Notes: generated from the sequence alone by a model not told the origin. A stretch of DNA of 64,000 nt from Pseudomonas graminis (GCF_013201545.1 NZ_CP053746.1:1341001-1405000); one strand, 5' to 3'. Shown: positions 28,192 to 38,020, counted from the stretch's first letter. Numbers and translations: made by a program.

Positions 28192-28628
28192 TGGCCGGAC
28201 TGCGCCTGCTGCTGGGGTTCGACTACGGCACCAAACAGATCGGCGTGGCGGTCGGCCAGGTGATCACCGGGCAGGCGCGCGAACTCTGCACATTGAAAGC
28301 GCAGAACGGCGTGCCGGACTGGGACAAGGTTCAGGCGCTGATCAGCGAGTGGAAACCGGACGCCATCGTCGTCGGCCTGCCGCTGAACATGGACGGCACG
28401 CCGAGCGAGATGAGCGCCCGTGCCGAGAAGTTTTCGCGCAAGCTCAATGGCCGCTTCAACCTGCCGGTCTACACCCACGACGAACGCCTGACCACGTTTG
28501 AAGCCAAAGGCGAACGCGCCTCTCGCGGCCAGCACGGCAGCTACCGGGACAATCCCGTGGACGCCATCGCCGCAGCGCTTCTGCTGCAAAGCTGGCTGGA
28601 AGCCAACACCGCGCTGTTTGAAACCTGA
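28191..28628 (+). CDS. ruvX: Holliday junction resolvase-like/pre-16S rRNA nuclease YqgF
   Basis: 145 residues with the RNase H-like fold: [13 protein letters not shown] at the N-terminus, [14 protein letters not shown], and [14 protein letters not shown] [13 protein letters not shown] with acidic catalytic residues. Family members process the 5' end of 16S rRNA. It overlaps algH by one base, the conserved proteobacterial arrangement. Confidence 0.93.
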   Translation: MAGLRLLLGFDYGTKQIGVAVGQVITGQARELCTLKAQNGVPDWDKVQALISEWKPDAIVVGLPLNMDGTPSEMSARAEKFSRKLNGRFNLPVYTHDERLTTFEAKGERASRGQHGSYRDNPVDAIAAALLLQSWLEANTALFET

Positions 28629-28704
28629 TCCATCTACGCTGCATCGAATTCGATTTACCCCGGACGTTCGTGCAGCGCACGCCGGGGCACCTGAAGGAGC
28701 AACC

Positions 28705-29226
28705 ATGAGCCTGCCAAATCCCGCCGAACTGATCAGCCAGATGGCGATTGATCTCAACGCGCACCTGAACAAACGCGGCATCCAGGAGCCTCGTTTCATC
28801 GGCATTCGCACCGGTGGCGTGTGGGTCGCGCAGGCGCTCCTTGAAGCGCTCAACATCCAGTCGCCGCTGGGTACGCTGGACGTCTCCTTTTATCGCGACG
28901 ACTTCAGCCAGAACGGCCTGCACCCGCAAGTGCGACCGTCAGAGCTGCCGTTCGAGATCGAAGGCCAGCACCTGGTGCTGATCGATGACGTGCTGATGAG
29001 CGGGCGCACCATTCGTGCAGCGCTCAACGAACTGTTCGATTACGGCCGCCCGGCCAGCGTGACCCTGGTGTCGCTGCTGGACCTGGACGCCGCCGACCTG
29101 CCAATCCGCCCGAACGTGACGGGCGCGACCCTGTCATTGGGGCCTAACGAACGGGTCAAGCTGTCCGGGCCAACGCCGCTGACGCTTGAACTGCAAGACC
29201 TTTCCACCGATTCCGCCGCCCTCTAA
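28705..29226 (+). CDS. pyrR: Bifunctional pyr regulator / uracil phosphoribosyltransferase
   Basis: 173 residues from the ATG at 28705 with AAGGAG upstream. The frame runs upstream through ruvX but only as an overlap. The phosphoribosyltransferase PRPP loop is [17 protein letters not shown], and [12 protein letters not shown] lies near the N-terminus. It precedes pyrB by 12 bases, so it belongs to the pyrRBC' operon. In pseudomonads PyrR regulates pyr expression. Confidence 0.93.
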   Translation: MSLPNPAELISQMAIDLNAHLNKRGIQEPRFIGIRTGGVWVAQALLEALNIQSPLGTLDVSFYRDDFSQNGLHPQVRPSELPFEIEGQHLVLIDDVLMSGRTIRAALNELFDYGRPASVTLVSLLDLDAADLPIRPNVTGATLSLGPNERVKLSGPTPLTLELQDLSTDSAAL

Positions 29227-29238
29227 GAGTCCTTTGCG

Positions 29239-30243
29239 ATGACGCCTCTCGACGCCAAGCGCCCGCTGCAACTGAACCATCAGGGCCAGCTGCAGCACTT
29301 TCTCTCCCTCGACGGTTTGCCCCGCGAACTGCTCACCGAAATCCTCGACACCGCCGACTCGTTCCTCGAAGTCGGCGCCCGGGCGGTGAAGAAGGTCCCG
29401 CTGCTGCGCGGCAAAACCGTGTGCAACGTGTTCTTCGAAAACTCGACCCGCACCCGCACCACGTTCGAGCTCGCGGCGCAGAGGTTGTCGGCGGATGTCA
29501 TCACGTTAAACGTGTCGACCTCCTCCACCAGCAAGGGCGAGACGCTGTTCGATACGCTGCGCAACCTTGAGGCCATGGCCGCCGACATGTTCGTCGTGCG
29601 CCACGGTGACTCCGGTGCGGCGCACTTCATCGCCGAACATGTCAGCCCGCAGGTGGCGATCATCAACGGCGGCGACGGCCGTCATGCACACCCGACCCAA
29701 GGCATGCTGGACATGCTGACCATCCGCCGCCACAAGGGCAATTTCGAGAACCTCTCGGTGGCGATCGTCGGCGATATCCTGCATTCCCGCGTCGCGCGCT
29801 CGAACATGATCGCGCTCAAAGCGCTGGGCTGCCCGGACATCCGCGTGGTCGCGCCAAAAACGCTGCTGCCGGTGGGCGTCGAGCAGTACGGCGTGAAGGT
29901 CTACACCGACCTGACCGCAGGCCTGAAGGACGTCGACGTGGTGATCATGCTGCGCCTGCAACGCGAGCGCATGTCGGGCGGCCTGCTGCCGAGCGAGGGT
30001 GAGTTCTACCGGCTGTTCGGTCTGACCACTGCGCGCCTGGCCGGCGCCAAGCCCGATGCCATCGTGATGCACCCAGGCCCGATCAACCGGGGCGTGGAGA
30101 TCGAATCGGCAGTAGCAGACGGCCCTCATTCGGTCATTCTCAATCAGGTGACCTACGGCATCGCCGTGCGCATGGCCGTTCTGTCCATGGCCATGAGTGG
30201 CCAAACCGCACAACGTCAGTTCGAGCAGGAGATCGCCCAGTGA
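29239..30243 (+). CDS. pyrB: Aspartate carbamoyltransferase catalytic subunit
   Basis: 334 residues, second step of pyrimidine synthesis. Carbamoyl-phosphate binding motif [15 protein letters not shown], the 80s-type loop [10 protein letters not shown], and MHPGPINRG near the end. Pseudomonas enzymes assemble with the inactive dihydroorotase encoded by the next gene instead of a PyrI regulatory chain. Its stop overlaps the pyrC' start. Confidence 0.97.
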   Translation: MTPLDAKRPLQLNHQGQLQHFLSLDGLPRELLTEILDTADSFLEVGARAVKKVPLLRGKTVCNVFFENSTRTRTTFELAAQRLSADVITLNVSTSSTSKGETLFDTLRNLEAMAADMFVVRHGDSGAAHFIAEHVSPQVAIINGGDGRHAHPTQGMLDMLTIRRHKGNFENLSVAIVGDILHSRVARSNMIALKALGCPDIRVVAPKTLLPVGVEQYGVKVYTDLTAGLKDVDVVIMLRLQRERMSGGLLPSEGEFYRLFGLTTARLAGAKPDAIVMHPGPINRGVEIESAVADGPHSVILNQVTYGIAVRMAVLSMAMSGQTAQRQFEQEIAQ

Positions 30244-31511
30244 AGTTCAGCATCCTCGGCGCTCGCGTCATCGACCCTGTCAGCGGTCTGGATCAAGTCA
30301 CCGACATCCACCTCGAAGCGGGCAAGGTGCTCGCCCTTGGCGCGGCACCCGCCGGCTTCAGCCCTACGGAAACCATCGACGCCGCCGGCTTGATCGCCGC
30401 CCCCGGGCTGGTTGACCTGAACGTGTCGTTGCGCGAGCCGGGTTACAGCCGCAAGGGCAACATCGCCAGCGAAACCCGTGCAGCGGCGGCAGGCGGCGTC
30501 ACCAGCCTGTGCTGCCCGCCGCGGACCAAACCGGTGCTCGACACCTCCGCCGTTGCCGAGCTGATCCTTGATCGCGCCCGCGAAGCCGGCCACAGCAAGG
30601 TCTTCCCCATTGGTGCGTTGAGCAAGGGCCTGGAAGGCGAGCAATTGGCCGAGCTGATTGCCCTGCGCGACGCGGGCTGCGTGGCATTCACCAATGGCAT
30701 GGTGAATTTCCGCAGCAATCGCACGCTGTGCCGTGCCCTCGAATACGCGGCGACGTTCGATCTGACCGTGATTTTCAACTCCCAGGACCACGATCTCGCT
30801 GAAGGCGGCCTGGCCCACGACGGGCCGACGGCTGCGTTTCTGGGCCTGCCGGGTATTCCGGAGACGGCTGAAACGGTGGCACTGGCGCGGGACCTGTTGC
30901 TGGTCGAGCAAAGCGGTGTGCGCGCGCATTTCACGCAACTGACCAGTGCGCGCGGTGTGGCGTTGATTGCTCAGGCCCAGGCCCGAGGTCTGCCGGTGAC
31001 GGCGGACGTTGCGCTATATCAGTTGATCCTGACCGACGAGGCGCTGACCGGCTTTTCGAGCCTGTACCACGTGCAGCCGCCGCTGCGCACACGTGCAGAC
31101 CGCGACGCATTGCGCGAAGCAGTGAAGTCGGGCGTGGTGCAGGCGATCTCCAGCCATCACCAACCCCATGAGCGTGACGCAAAACTGGCCCCGTTCGGCG
31201 CGACCGAGCCGGGCATCAGCAGCGTGGAGTTGTTGCTGCCCCTGGCGATGACGCTGGTCGAAGACGGCCTGCTGGACCTGCCGACGCTGCTGGCACGCCT
31301 CAGCTCCGGACCCGCCGCTGCGCTGCGCCTGCCGGCCGGAACACTGACCGCCGGCTCGCCTGCGGACGTGGTGCTGTTCGATCCCGCCGCTTCTACGGTT
31401 GTAGGCGAGAAGTGGCTGTCGAGAGGCGAAAACTGCCCGTTCCTCGGCCATTGTCTGCCGAGCGCCGTGAAGTACACGTTTGTGGATGGGCGGGTTAGCT
31501 ATAACGGGTGA
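30240..31511 (+). CDS. pyrC': Dihydroorotase-like non-catalytic subunit of aspartate carbamoyltransferase (PyrC')
   Basis: 423 residues. The start is GTG at 30240 overlapping the pyrB stop as GTGA. The fold is an amidohydrolase, but where active dihydroorotases have Asp-x-His-x-His it reads [13 protein letters not shown], with both metal histidines replaced. It is therefore expected to be inactive and to serve a structural role with PyrB, as described for Pseudomonas. A true dihydroorotase must be encoded elsewhere. Confidence 0.92.
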   Translation: MKFSILGARVIDPVSGLDQVTDIHLEAGKVLALGAAPAGFSPTETIDAAGLIAAPGLVDLNVSLREPGYSRKGNIASETRAAAAGGVTSLCCPPRTKPVLDTSAVAELILDRAREAGHSKVFPIGALSKGLEGEQLAELIALRDAGCVAFTNGMVNFRSNRTLCRALEYAATFDLTVIFNSQDHDLAEGGLAHDGPTAAFLGLPGIPETAETVALARDLLLVEQSGVRAHFTQLTSARGVALIAQAQARGLPVTADVALYQLILTDEALTGFSSLYHVQPPLRTRADRDALREAVKSGVVQAISSHHQPHERDAKLAPFGATEPGISSVELLLPLAMTLVEDGLLDLPTLLARLSSGPAAALRLPAGTLTAGSPADVVLFDPAASTVVGEKWLSRGENCPFLGHCLPSAVKYTFVDGRVSYNG

Positions 31512-31540
31512 GATGCCCAACCTCAGGCAGACGTTGATGA

Positions 31541-31633
31541 TGTGGGAGCGAGCGTGCTCGCGAAGGCTCACTTTCAGCCTCAGAGAAAGTGGCTGAATGC
31601 ACCGGCCCCTTTGTGAGCACGCTCACTCCCACA
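31541..31633. repeat. REP palindrome pair after pyrC'
   Basis: TGTGGGAGCGAGCGTGCTCGCGAAG with a distal complement GAGCACGCTCACTCCCACA, about 45 bases apart. Same class as 3574 but with GCGTGC/GCACGC in place of GCTTGC/GCAAGC: the two arms carry compensating changes. Confidence 0.82.
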
Positions 31634-31724
31634 GGTTTTGTGTCGCGCGCTGCCTTCTCCGATGACTCGCCTCATGGTGGGAGGATCTCTCTCACTTCCA
31701 CGGACGAGCCCAAAGAAACCGCTA

Positions 31725-32141
31725 TTACCGGCGGGCGTTCTTCACCGAGATCTGGTCATTCAGCGTCCAGAAGTCGTACAGCACGCCCAGCAGCGCCAAA
31801 CCTCCGGTGAACAGGTAAATGATCCCGGTGATCCATTTGCCCTGATACATCCGGTGCACACCGAACACGCCCAGAAAGGTCAGCAGAATCCAGGCGAGGC
31901 TGTAATCGGTCGCACCTGCGTTGAATCGCAGGTCCGCTTCCCGATCCATCGCCGGAATCAGGAACAGGTCGATCAGCCAGCCAATGCCAAACAAACCCAG
32001 CGTGAAAAACCAGATAGTGCCGGTCACCGGCTTGCCGTAATAAAAACGGTGAGCGCCGGTAAATCCCACAATCCACAGCAGATAGCCCATGACCTTGCTG
32101 TGGGTGTCCGGACGTTGAACGTCGGGTTGATAGGTGTTCAT
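31725..32141 (-). CDS. TM2-domain membrane protein
   Basis: 138 residues from the ATG at 32141 (MNTYQPDVQRPDTHSK), GAGGT ten bases before. It carries two TM2-type units: LLWIVGFTGAHRFYYGKPVTG and LTFLGVFGVHRMYQGKWITG, each a helix, a short GxHRxY turn, and a second helix. Function unknown. It lies downstream of the pyr operon and is divergent from the NlpC/P60 gene. Confidence 0.85.
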   Translation of the reverse strand: MNTYQPDVQRPDTHSKVMGYLLWIVGFTGAHRFYYGKPVTGTIWFFTLGLFGIGWLIDLFLIPAMDREADLRFNAGATDYSLAWILLTFLGVFGVHRMYQGKWITGIIYLFTGGLALLGVLYDFWTLNDQISVKNARR

Positions 32142-32391
32142 TGTTGACCTCGTCTGCTGCAATAGAAAAAAATATGCGTAAGTTTTGTGACTTTAGTGAC
32201 GCCGTCCGACGTATGGCTTGAACCTCTTTTCAATCGTGCAAACCCTTGTTCTGCAAGGTGATCAGCACAGCAAGATGACGATTTTGCCGCCAAAACTGAC
32301 TTCAGGGGCAGTAAATTGTTCGACAAGGGGGCTCAGAATTTCGCAAAAAGCTGTTATAAAGTTGCGCGCTGACCAACATGAGCCCTGCCTA

Positions 32392-33123
32392 ATGCGTCCA
32401 TTTTTCAAGACATGGCTGACTATTTGTCTATTTATGCCACTGGCCGCCCACGCCACCAATCGTGAGCAAACGCTTCCACCGAGCTTCACCGGTTTCACCG
32501 CCAGGTCCGAGTCGCCGGAATCCGTTTCACGCAACATTGCCGCTCAACGGTCTGCAATGGCTGCACTGGAACAGACGGCTACTCCACTCGAGTCCTCTGG
32601 CAAGCGAGCCAAAGCTGTTAAGGGTAAATCGTCCCGCAGCACTCGCAAAATTTCGCAAAACACTGTCGCCCTGGCCAACACGGCGCAGATGGGTACCAAA
32701 CAGAGCAGCACCGTGGTCAACCGGGCCGTAAATGCCATCGGTACACCTTATCGTTGGGGCGGCACCAGCCCAACAAAAGGGTTCGACTGCAGCGGGCTGG
32801 TGAAATATGCCTTCAACGACGTGAGCGAAGTCGATCTGCCGCGCACGTCCAACGCCATGGCCGAAGGTCACGGTCAAAAGGTAGACCGCAAGGATTTGAA
32901 GCCGGGCGACTTGCTGTTTTTCAACATCAAGAGCCGCAAGGTGAACCATGTTGCCATCTACCTCGGCAACGACCGTTTCGTTCACGCGCCACGCCGTGGC
33001 AAATCCGTGACGATCGATACGCTGAAGAAGCCGTACTGGGACAGCCATTACGTCGTCGCCAAACGTGTGCTGCCAAAGCAGCCGCCGAGCCAGAAGGGCA
33101 CCGTGCGCATCGCCCAGCGTTGA
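32392..33123 (+). CDS. NlpC/P60 family peptidoglycan endopeptidase
   Basis: 243 residues from the ATG at 32392, with a signal peptide (LTICLFMPLAAHA). A basic, serine-rich linker precedes the C40 peptidase domain. Catalytic C133 lies in FDCSGLVKY and H186 in NHVAIYLG, with HAPRRGKSV close behind. Likely cleaves peptide cross-links in the cell wall. It occupies the position next to pilT where P. aeruginosa has pilU; convergent with pilT across a long hairpin. Confidence 0.88.
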   Translation: MRPFFKTWLTICLFMPLAAHATNREQTLPPSFTGFTARSESPESVSRNIAAQRSAMAALEQTATPLESSGKRAKAVKGKSSRSTRKISQNTVALANTAQMGTKQSSTVVNRAVNAIGTPYRWGGTSPTKGFDCSGLVKYAFNDVSEVDLPRTSNAMAEGHGQKVDRKDLKPGDLLFFNIKSRKVNHVAIYLGNDRFVHAPRRGKSVTIDTLKKPYWDSHYVVAKRVLPKQPPSQKGTVRIAQR

Positions 33124-33144
33124 TCGCACACACCGCCTGAAAAC

Positions 33145-33178
33145 ACTGTGGGGAGCGAATTGATTCGCTCCCCACAGT
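33145..33178. terminator. Bidirectional hairpin between NlpC/P60 and pilT genes
   Basis: Perfect 15-base inverted repeat, ACTGTGGGGAGCGAA and TTCGCTCCCCACAGT, around a TTGA loop. It lies between two convergent stops. No long T-run on either strand, so efficiency is uncertain. Confidence 0.65.
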
Positions 33179-33193
33179 CGTTTGCCTTCCTTA

Positions 33194-34228
33194 TCAGAAA
33201 TTATCCGGCGTTTTCGCCTTCTCCCGCGCACTCTCACGCGTGATCAGCCCCTTGCTGATCAGATCCTTCAGGCACATGTCCAGCGTCTGCATCCCCAGCG
33301 ACCCCCCGGTCTGAATCGACGAATACATCTGCGCCACCTTGTCCTCGCGGATCAGGTTACGGATCGCCGACGTGCCGATCATGATCTCGTGAGCAGCGAC
33401 CCTGCCTCCGCCGACCTTCTTCAGCAGCGCCTGAGACACGATGGCGTGAAGCGACTCGGAAAGCATTGAGCGGATCATCGACTTTTCCTGCGCCGGGAAC
33501 ACATCGACGATACGGTCGATGCTCTTGGCAGCGGACGTGGTGTGCAGCGTGCCGAACACCAAGTGGCCGGTTTCTGCCGCCGTCAGGGCCAGGCGGATGG
33601 TCTCAAGGTCGCGCAGCTCACCCACCAGAATCACGTCAGGGTCTTCTCGCAGCGCCGACCGCAGCGCTTCGGCAAAGCCGTGGGTGTCGCGATGGACTTC
33701 GCGCTGGTTGATCAGGCTTTTTTTGGACTCGTGTACGAATTCGATCGGGTCTTCAATGGTGAGGATGTGGTGATGCTTGTTGCTGTTCAGGTAATCGACC
33801 ATGGCCGCGAGGGTGGTCGACTTGCCTGAACCGGTCGGACCGGTGACCAACACCAGGCCGCGGGGCACGTCGGTAATCTTGCGAAACACTTCGCCCATGC
33901 CCAGCTCTTCCATGCTCAGGACCTTCGACGGAATGGTCCGAAACACCGCGCCGGCGCCGCGATTCTGGTTGAACGCGTTGACCCGAAAGCGCGCCACGCC
34001 TGGGACTTCGAAGGAAAAGTCTGTCTCCAGGTCCTCCTCGAAGTCCTTACGCTGCCTGTCGTTCATGATGTCGTAGATCAGCGCCTGAACCTCTTTCTGG
34101 TCCAGTGCGGGCAGGTTTATCCGCCGCACATCACCATCGACGCGAATCATCGGTGGCAGGCCGGCAGAGAGATGCAAGTCCGACGCGCCTTGCTTGGCAC
34201 TGAAGGCCAGCAGCTCGGTAATATCCAT
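33194..34228 (-). CDS. pilT: Type IV pilus retraction ATPase
   Basis: 344 residues from the ATG at 34228 (MDITELLAFSAKQGASDLHL). Walker A GPTGSGKSTT, the Asp box ILTIEDPIEFVH, Walker B VILVGELRDLETI, and the C-terminal AIRNLIREDK motif needed for retraction are intact. Cytoplasmic hexamer powering pilus disassembly. No pilU gene follows. Confidence 0.97.
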   Translation of the reverse strand: MDITELLAFSAKQGASDLHLSAGLPPMIRVDGDVRRINLPALDQKEVQALIYDIMNDRQRKDFEEDLETDFSFEVPGVARFRVNAFNQNRGAGAVFRTIPSKVLSMEELGMGEVFRKITDVPRGLVLVTGPTGSGKSTTLAAMVDYLNSNKHHHILTIEDPIEFVHESKKSLINQREVHRDTHGFAEALRSALREDPDVILVGELRDLETIRLALTAAETGHLVFGTLHTTSAAKSIDRIVDVFPAQEKSMIRSMLSESLHAIVSQALLKKVGGGRVAAHEIMIGTSAIRNLIREDKVAQMYSSIQTGGSLGMQTLDMCLKDLISKGLITRESAREKAKTPDNF

Positions 34229-34282
34229 ACAGCTCCTCATCACATAGAATGCCGCAGACTTTAGCCCTGCTGGCGCAAATCA

Positions 34283-34969
34283 ATGTCCACGATAGCAGAG
34301 AACATTTCAACGCTCGCCGAGCGAATTCATAGCGCGGCCCAAGCGGTCGAGCGTGACCCGGCGTCTGTCGGCCTGTTGGCGGTGAGCAAGACCAAACCGG
34401 CGAGCGACCTGCGGGAAGCCTACGACGCCGGACTCCGCAATTTCGGCGAGAACTACCTTCAGGAAGCCCTCGGCAAACAGGCTGAATTGAGCGACCTGCC
34501 CTTGATCTGGCATTTCATCGGCCCCATCCAGTCCAATAAGACTCGCGCCATCGCCGAGCACTTTGCCTGGGTGCATTCCGTGGACCGTCTGAAAATCGCG
34601 CAGCGGCTGTCCGAACAGCGTCCGCCAGAACTGCCGCCACTGAACATCTGCATTCAGGTCAACGTCAGCGGCGAGGCCAGCAAGTCAGGCTGCGACCCTG
34701 AAGACCTGCCCGCACTGGCCCAGGCGATCAGCGTGCTGCCCAACTTGAAACTGCGCGGCCTGATGGCCATTCCCGAACCCACCGATGATCGCGACGAACA
34801 GAACGCTTCGTTCGCCGCCGTCAGCACCCTGCAGGCACAACTGGGCCTGCCGCTGGACACGCTTTCGATGGGCATGAGCCACGACCTCGAAGCCGCCATC
34901 GCACAAGGCGCGACCTGGGTGCGGATTGGCACTGCCCTCTTTGGCGCCCGCAATTATGGGCAGCCTTAA
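34283..34969 (+). CDS. yggS: PLP homeostasis protein YggS family
   Basis: 228 residues. The PLP lysine is in LLAVSKTKPASDLREAY, and LSMGMSHDLEAAI binds the phosphate. A cytoplasmic protein with no clear catalysis that buffers pyridoxal phosphate. First gene of yggS-proC-yggT; divergent from pilT with 54 bases between. Confidence 0.95.
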   Translation: MSTIAENISTLAERIHSAAQAVERDPASVGLLAVSKTKPASDLREAYDAGLRNFGENYLQEALGKQAELSDLPLIWHFIGPIQSNKTRAIAEHFAWVHSVDRLKIAQRLSEQRPPELPPLNICIQVNVSGEASKSGCDPEDLPALAQAISVLPNLKLRGLMAIPEPTDDRDEQNASFAAVSTLQAQLGLPLDTLSMGMSHDLEAAIAQGATWVRIGTALFGARNYGQP

Positions 34970-34993
34970 CCTTTGCCTCACAGGAAACCGTTC

Positions 34994-35812
34994 ATGAGCA
35001 AAACCCGTATCGCGTTCATCGGCGCCGGCAACATGGCTGCCAGCCTGATTGGTGGCATGCGCGCCCAGGGCGTCGACGCTGAGCTGATTCGTGCCAGCGA
35101 TCCTGGCGCAGAAACCCGCGAGCGCGTGGCAAAAGAACACGGCATCAAAGTGGTCGCCGACAACGCCGAGGCCGTCGAAGGCGCCGATGTGGTGCTGCTG
35201 GCAGTCAAGCCGCAGATGATGAAATCCGTGTGCGAAGCGCTGAAGCCGGCACTCAAGCCTCATCAACTGATCGTGTCCATCGCCGCCGGGATTACCTGTG
35301 CCAGCATGCGGGCATGGCTGGGCGAGCAGCCCCTCGTACGCTGCATGCCGAATACCCCTGCGCTGTTGCGCCAAGGTGTCAGCGGCCTGTACGCCACGGC
35401 GGATGTCACCCCGGACCAACGCGAGCAGGCCGAGACGTTGCTGTCGGCGGTCGGGATTGCACTGTGGGTCGACGAAGAAGCCCACATCGACGCGGTGACG
35501 GCGGTGTCGGGCAGCGGCCCGGCGTATTTCTTTCTGCTGATCGAAGCCATGACGGCCGCAGGCGTCAAACTCGGCCTGCCGGCTGACGTGGCCAGCAAAC
35601 TCACCCTGCAAACCGCGCTGGGCGCGGCATTGATGGCCACCGGCAGCGACGTCGATGCGGCCGAACTGCGTCGCCGAGTGACATCCCCTGCGGGCACCAC
35701 TGAAGCCGCCATCAAATCTTTCCAGGCCGATGGCTTCGAAGCCATTGTGGAGAAGGCGCTGGGCGCCGCTGCACATCGCTCCGCCGAACTCGCCGAACAG
35801 CTGGGCAAATAA
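34994..35812 (+). CDS. proC: Pyrroline-5-carboxylate reductase
   Basis: 272 residues from the ATG at 34994 (MSKTRIAFIGAGNMA). Final step of proline synthesis. Rossmann motif GAGNMAASLIGG at the N-terminus and the C-terminal dimer segment with TAVSGSGPAYFFLLIEAM and VTSPAGTTEAAI. It lies 24 bases after yggS and 10 before yggT. Confidence 0.96.
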   Translation: MSKTRIAFIGAGNMAASLIGGMRAQGVDAELIRASDPGAETRERVAKEHGIKVVADNAEAVEGADVVLLAVKPQMMKSVCEALKPALKPHQLIVSIAAGITCASMRAWLGEQPLVRCMPNTPALLRQGVSGLYATADVTPDQREQAETLLSAVGIALWVDEEAHIDAVTAVSGSGPAYFFLLIEAMTAAGVKLGLPADVASKLTLQTALGAALMATGSDVDAAELRRRVTSPAGTTEAAIKSFQADGFEAIVEKALGAAAHRSAELAEQLGK

Positions 35813-35822
35813 GGAGCAATTC

Positions 35823-36413
35823 ATGAATGCACTCACCGGCGCCACGATTTTCGTCATCCAGACGCTCATCAGCCTGTACCTGACCATCGTTCTGCTGCGC
35901 TTTGTGCTGCAGCTGGTCAAAGCCAACTTCTACAACCCGCTCTGCCAGTTCGCCGTCCGTGCGACCCAGCCGTTGCTCAAGCCTATCCGGCGCATCGTGC
36001 CGAGCGTCTTCGGACTCGACACGTCCTCGCTGCTGCTGGCAATCGTCATTCAGGCGCTGTTAATGGCCTTCGTACTGATGATGACCTACGGCACCATCGG
36101 CGATATCCCGCACCTGTTGATGTGGTCGATCATCGGTATCACGTCGCTGCTGCTGAAGATCTTCTGGGTCGCGATGATCATCATGGTCATCGTTTCGTGG
36201 ATTGCTCCGGGCAGCCACAACCCGGCCGCTGAACTTGCCTACCAGATCAGCGAACCGATCCTGGCGCCGTTCCGTCGTATCATCCCCAACCTGGGCGGCA
36301 TGGACATCTCGCCGATCTTCGCCTTTATCGCGATTCAGGTGCTGCAGTCCTACGTCATGCCAGCGCTGGCGGCCTATGCCGGCATGCCGCAAGAGCTGTG
36401 GCGGTTGATCTGA
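35823..36413 (+). CDS. yggT: YggT family membrane protein
   Basis: 196 residues with two YGGT repeats, each a hydrophobic helix pair ending in PLLKPIRRIVPS or PILAPFRRIIPN. Starts at the ATG at 35823 with AAGGAG upstream. Role unclear; family members affect osmotic tolerance or division. It is the last gene of the operon, whose probable terminator now lies beyond the inserted IS. Confidence 0.93.
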   Translation: MNALTGATIFVIQTLISLYLTIVLLRFVLQLVKANFYNPLCQFAVRATQPLLKPIRRIVPSVFGLDTSSLLLAIVIQALLMAFVLMMTYGTIGDIPHLLMWSIIGITSLLLKIFWVAMIIMVIVSWIAPGSHNPAAELAYQISEPILAPFRRIIPNLGGMDISPIFAFIAIQVLQSYVMPALAAYAGMPQELWRLI

Positions 36414-36474
36414 CAGCCGCTGCATGCAGCAAATGAGAATGCGGTAACTCTGACCGTAGATACTCTGTTCCCGA

Positions 36475-37470
36475 TCAAGCTTTTTGCAGATGTTTTTCGC
36501 TGAAAAGCTTGGCCGTATTGAAGTCTTCGCCGCTGCGCATGCAAGCCCACAAACCTGTCAGGTATTTACGCATCACCGCGCAGATCGCTTGCATCTTACG
36601 TTTGCCTCGGCCCACCAGAGCCTCGTAAAAACCCTTCACATAGGGATCGCAGCGGATCGCAGTCAGCGCTGGCATGTACATTGAACAGCGTAAGTAAGCG
36701 TTGCCGCATTTGCTGAGCCTGCCAGGCTTGTCGATGCTCGTTCCAGACTGAGTCAGCCGTACATCCAGCCCTGCATGGCGGCTTACCTGGCCTGACTTCA
36801 AGGTCGTTGGCAGGGTCGCCATTTCGGCAAGCGCGGCCAGCGTGGAGACCTCGCCCATGCCGGGGGCCGCCAGCATATTATCGAACTGACCTTGGAGCAC
36901 CGGACAGCTGGCAACCAGATCCAGTCCAGCCTTTCTGAAGCGTTCAATACGCTTGTCAAAGGCTGCGATGGCCTCTTCTTCGTCTTCGATCAGCAGTGCC
37001 GAGGACGTGTCAGTCGCCTTAAGCGCGTGCAACTCATTTTTCGCCTGGGTACGGTGGTCGACCAGACGATTGATGTGCCGGCCGATAGCCCGCAGCTCAA
37101 GCTGGGCGGAAGTTGGCGGAGTCCACAAGCTAGGCGTCATACGCTCGCCATATTCGGCAAGCAACTGGGCATCGATTGCATCCGTCTTGCTGTGCTGAAG
37201 CTTCAGCCTGGCAAAATTACGGGAGCTTTTCGGGTTAATCACCGACACCGGCAAACCCGCTGCACTCAGCTCTATCGCCAGATCCAGGTAATAGATACCG
37301 GTGGCTTCCATGACAACGCTGAGCGGTTTGAGGGCCAGGAGTTTCTTGACGGCAGCCTTGCGGCCTTTAGGTGTTTGAGCAATTACCCACGCGCCGGCTG
37401 ATCGACCCTTATCGCGCCATCCCATAGCCGTCGTGCGTGAACCAACATCAAGACCGACGTGAATAGCCAT
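36475..37470 (-). mobile_element. IS110-family transposase gene (intact)
   Basis: 331 residues from the ATG at 37470, with GGAG nine bases upstream; an earlier in-frame ATG (37479) has no spacing to that site. The N-terminal DEDD/RuvC-like part begins MAIHVGLDVGSRTTAM and continues with VVMEATGIYY and KTDAIDAQLLAEYG. The C-terminal transposase_20 part has LLAAPGMGEVS and GTSIDKPGRLSKCGNAYLR with the expected serine. No defects are seen, so it could be active. Such enzymes are guided by a structured RNA from the element's non-coding end. It sits between yggT and metX. Confidence 0.9.
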
Positions 37471-37479
37471 GGCTTTCAT

Positions 37480-37735
37480 CTCCAGAAAAACTGGGTAATG
37501 ATGGCTCTGGTTCCCCTGACCTCGAACTTCATGCCGCTGCAACCTTGTAATGCGAAGTCCGACTTGTCGGCTTCTCGATACTCTACGTGGTGGGCAATGA
37601 GGCGGGGGGACCTCTCTACGGACAAGGTCAGGATTAACGTCTGCCTTAGGGACCGATCGGTCTCCCCCAGAACACATCTTTTTGGTTATGCATCCAGAAG
37701 ACTAGCGAGTCTGAGCGGGTGTGTGAGAAACATAC
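37480..37735 (-). ncRNA. Candidate bridge RNA region of the IS110 element (inner copy)
   Basis: The non-coding stretch upstream of an IS110 transposase is where guide (bridge) RNAs are encoded in characterised members. Here it contains a strong hairpin, GAAGTCCGAC / GTCGGCTTC at 37554-37574, and a 12-base palindrome GACCGATCGGTC at 37651-37662. No gene is present. Exact RNA ends cannot be set from sequence. Confidence 0.45.
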
Positions 37736-37765
37736 AAGACCGACGTGAATAGCCATGGCTTTCAT

Positions 37766-38020
37766 CTCCAGAAAAACTGGGTAATGATGGCTCTGGTTCC
37801 CCTGACCTCGAACTTCATGCCGCTGCAACCTTGTAATGCGAAGTCCGACTTGTCGGCTTCTCGATACTCTACGTGGTGGGCAATGAGGCGGGGGGACCTC
37901 TCTACGGACAAGGTCAGGATTAACGTCTGCCTTAGGGACCGATCGGTCTCCCCCAGAACACATCTTTTTGGTTATGCATCCAGAAGACTAGCGAGTCTGA
38001 GCGGGTGTGTGAGAAACATA
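37766..38020 (-). ncRNA. Candidate bridge RNA region, outer duplicated copy
   Basis: Identical to the inner copy shifted by 286 bases, with hairpin at 37840-37860 and palindrome at 37937-37948. It precedes only a truncated transposase start. If the RNA is made from each copy, its dose is doubled. Inferred. Confidence 0.4.

Larger units (their letters stand above)
37449..38020. repeat. 286-bp tandem duplication of the IS110 transposase start and non-coding end
   Basis: Bases 37449-37734 recur as 37735-38020 with no difference I can find. Each unit holds the first codons of the transposase (through MAIHVGL), its ribosome-binding site, and about 255 bases of non-coding end. In the outer unit the transposase frame runs straight into the copy's end and is dead. 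The unit ends in GAGAAACATA and is followed by CAAG in both places; after that the sequences part, though ACCG is shared after one base offset. Confidence 0.93.

Noticed and set aside
37646..37963. A 105-codon frame taken as a second transposase gene
   Set aside because: It is the dead start in the duplicated IS end; only about seven transposase codons remain before it reads into non-coding sequence.
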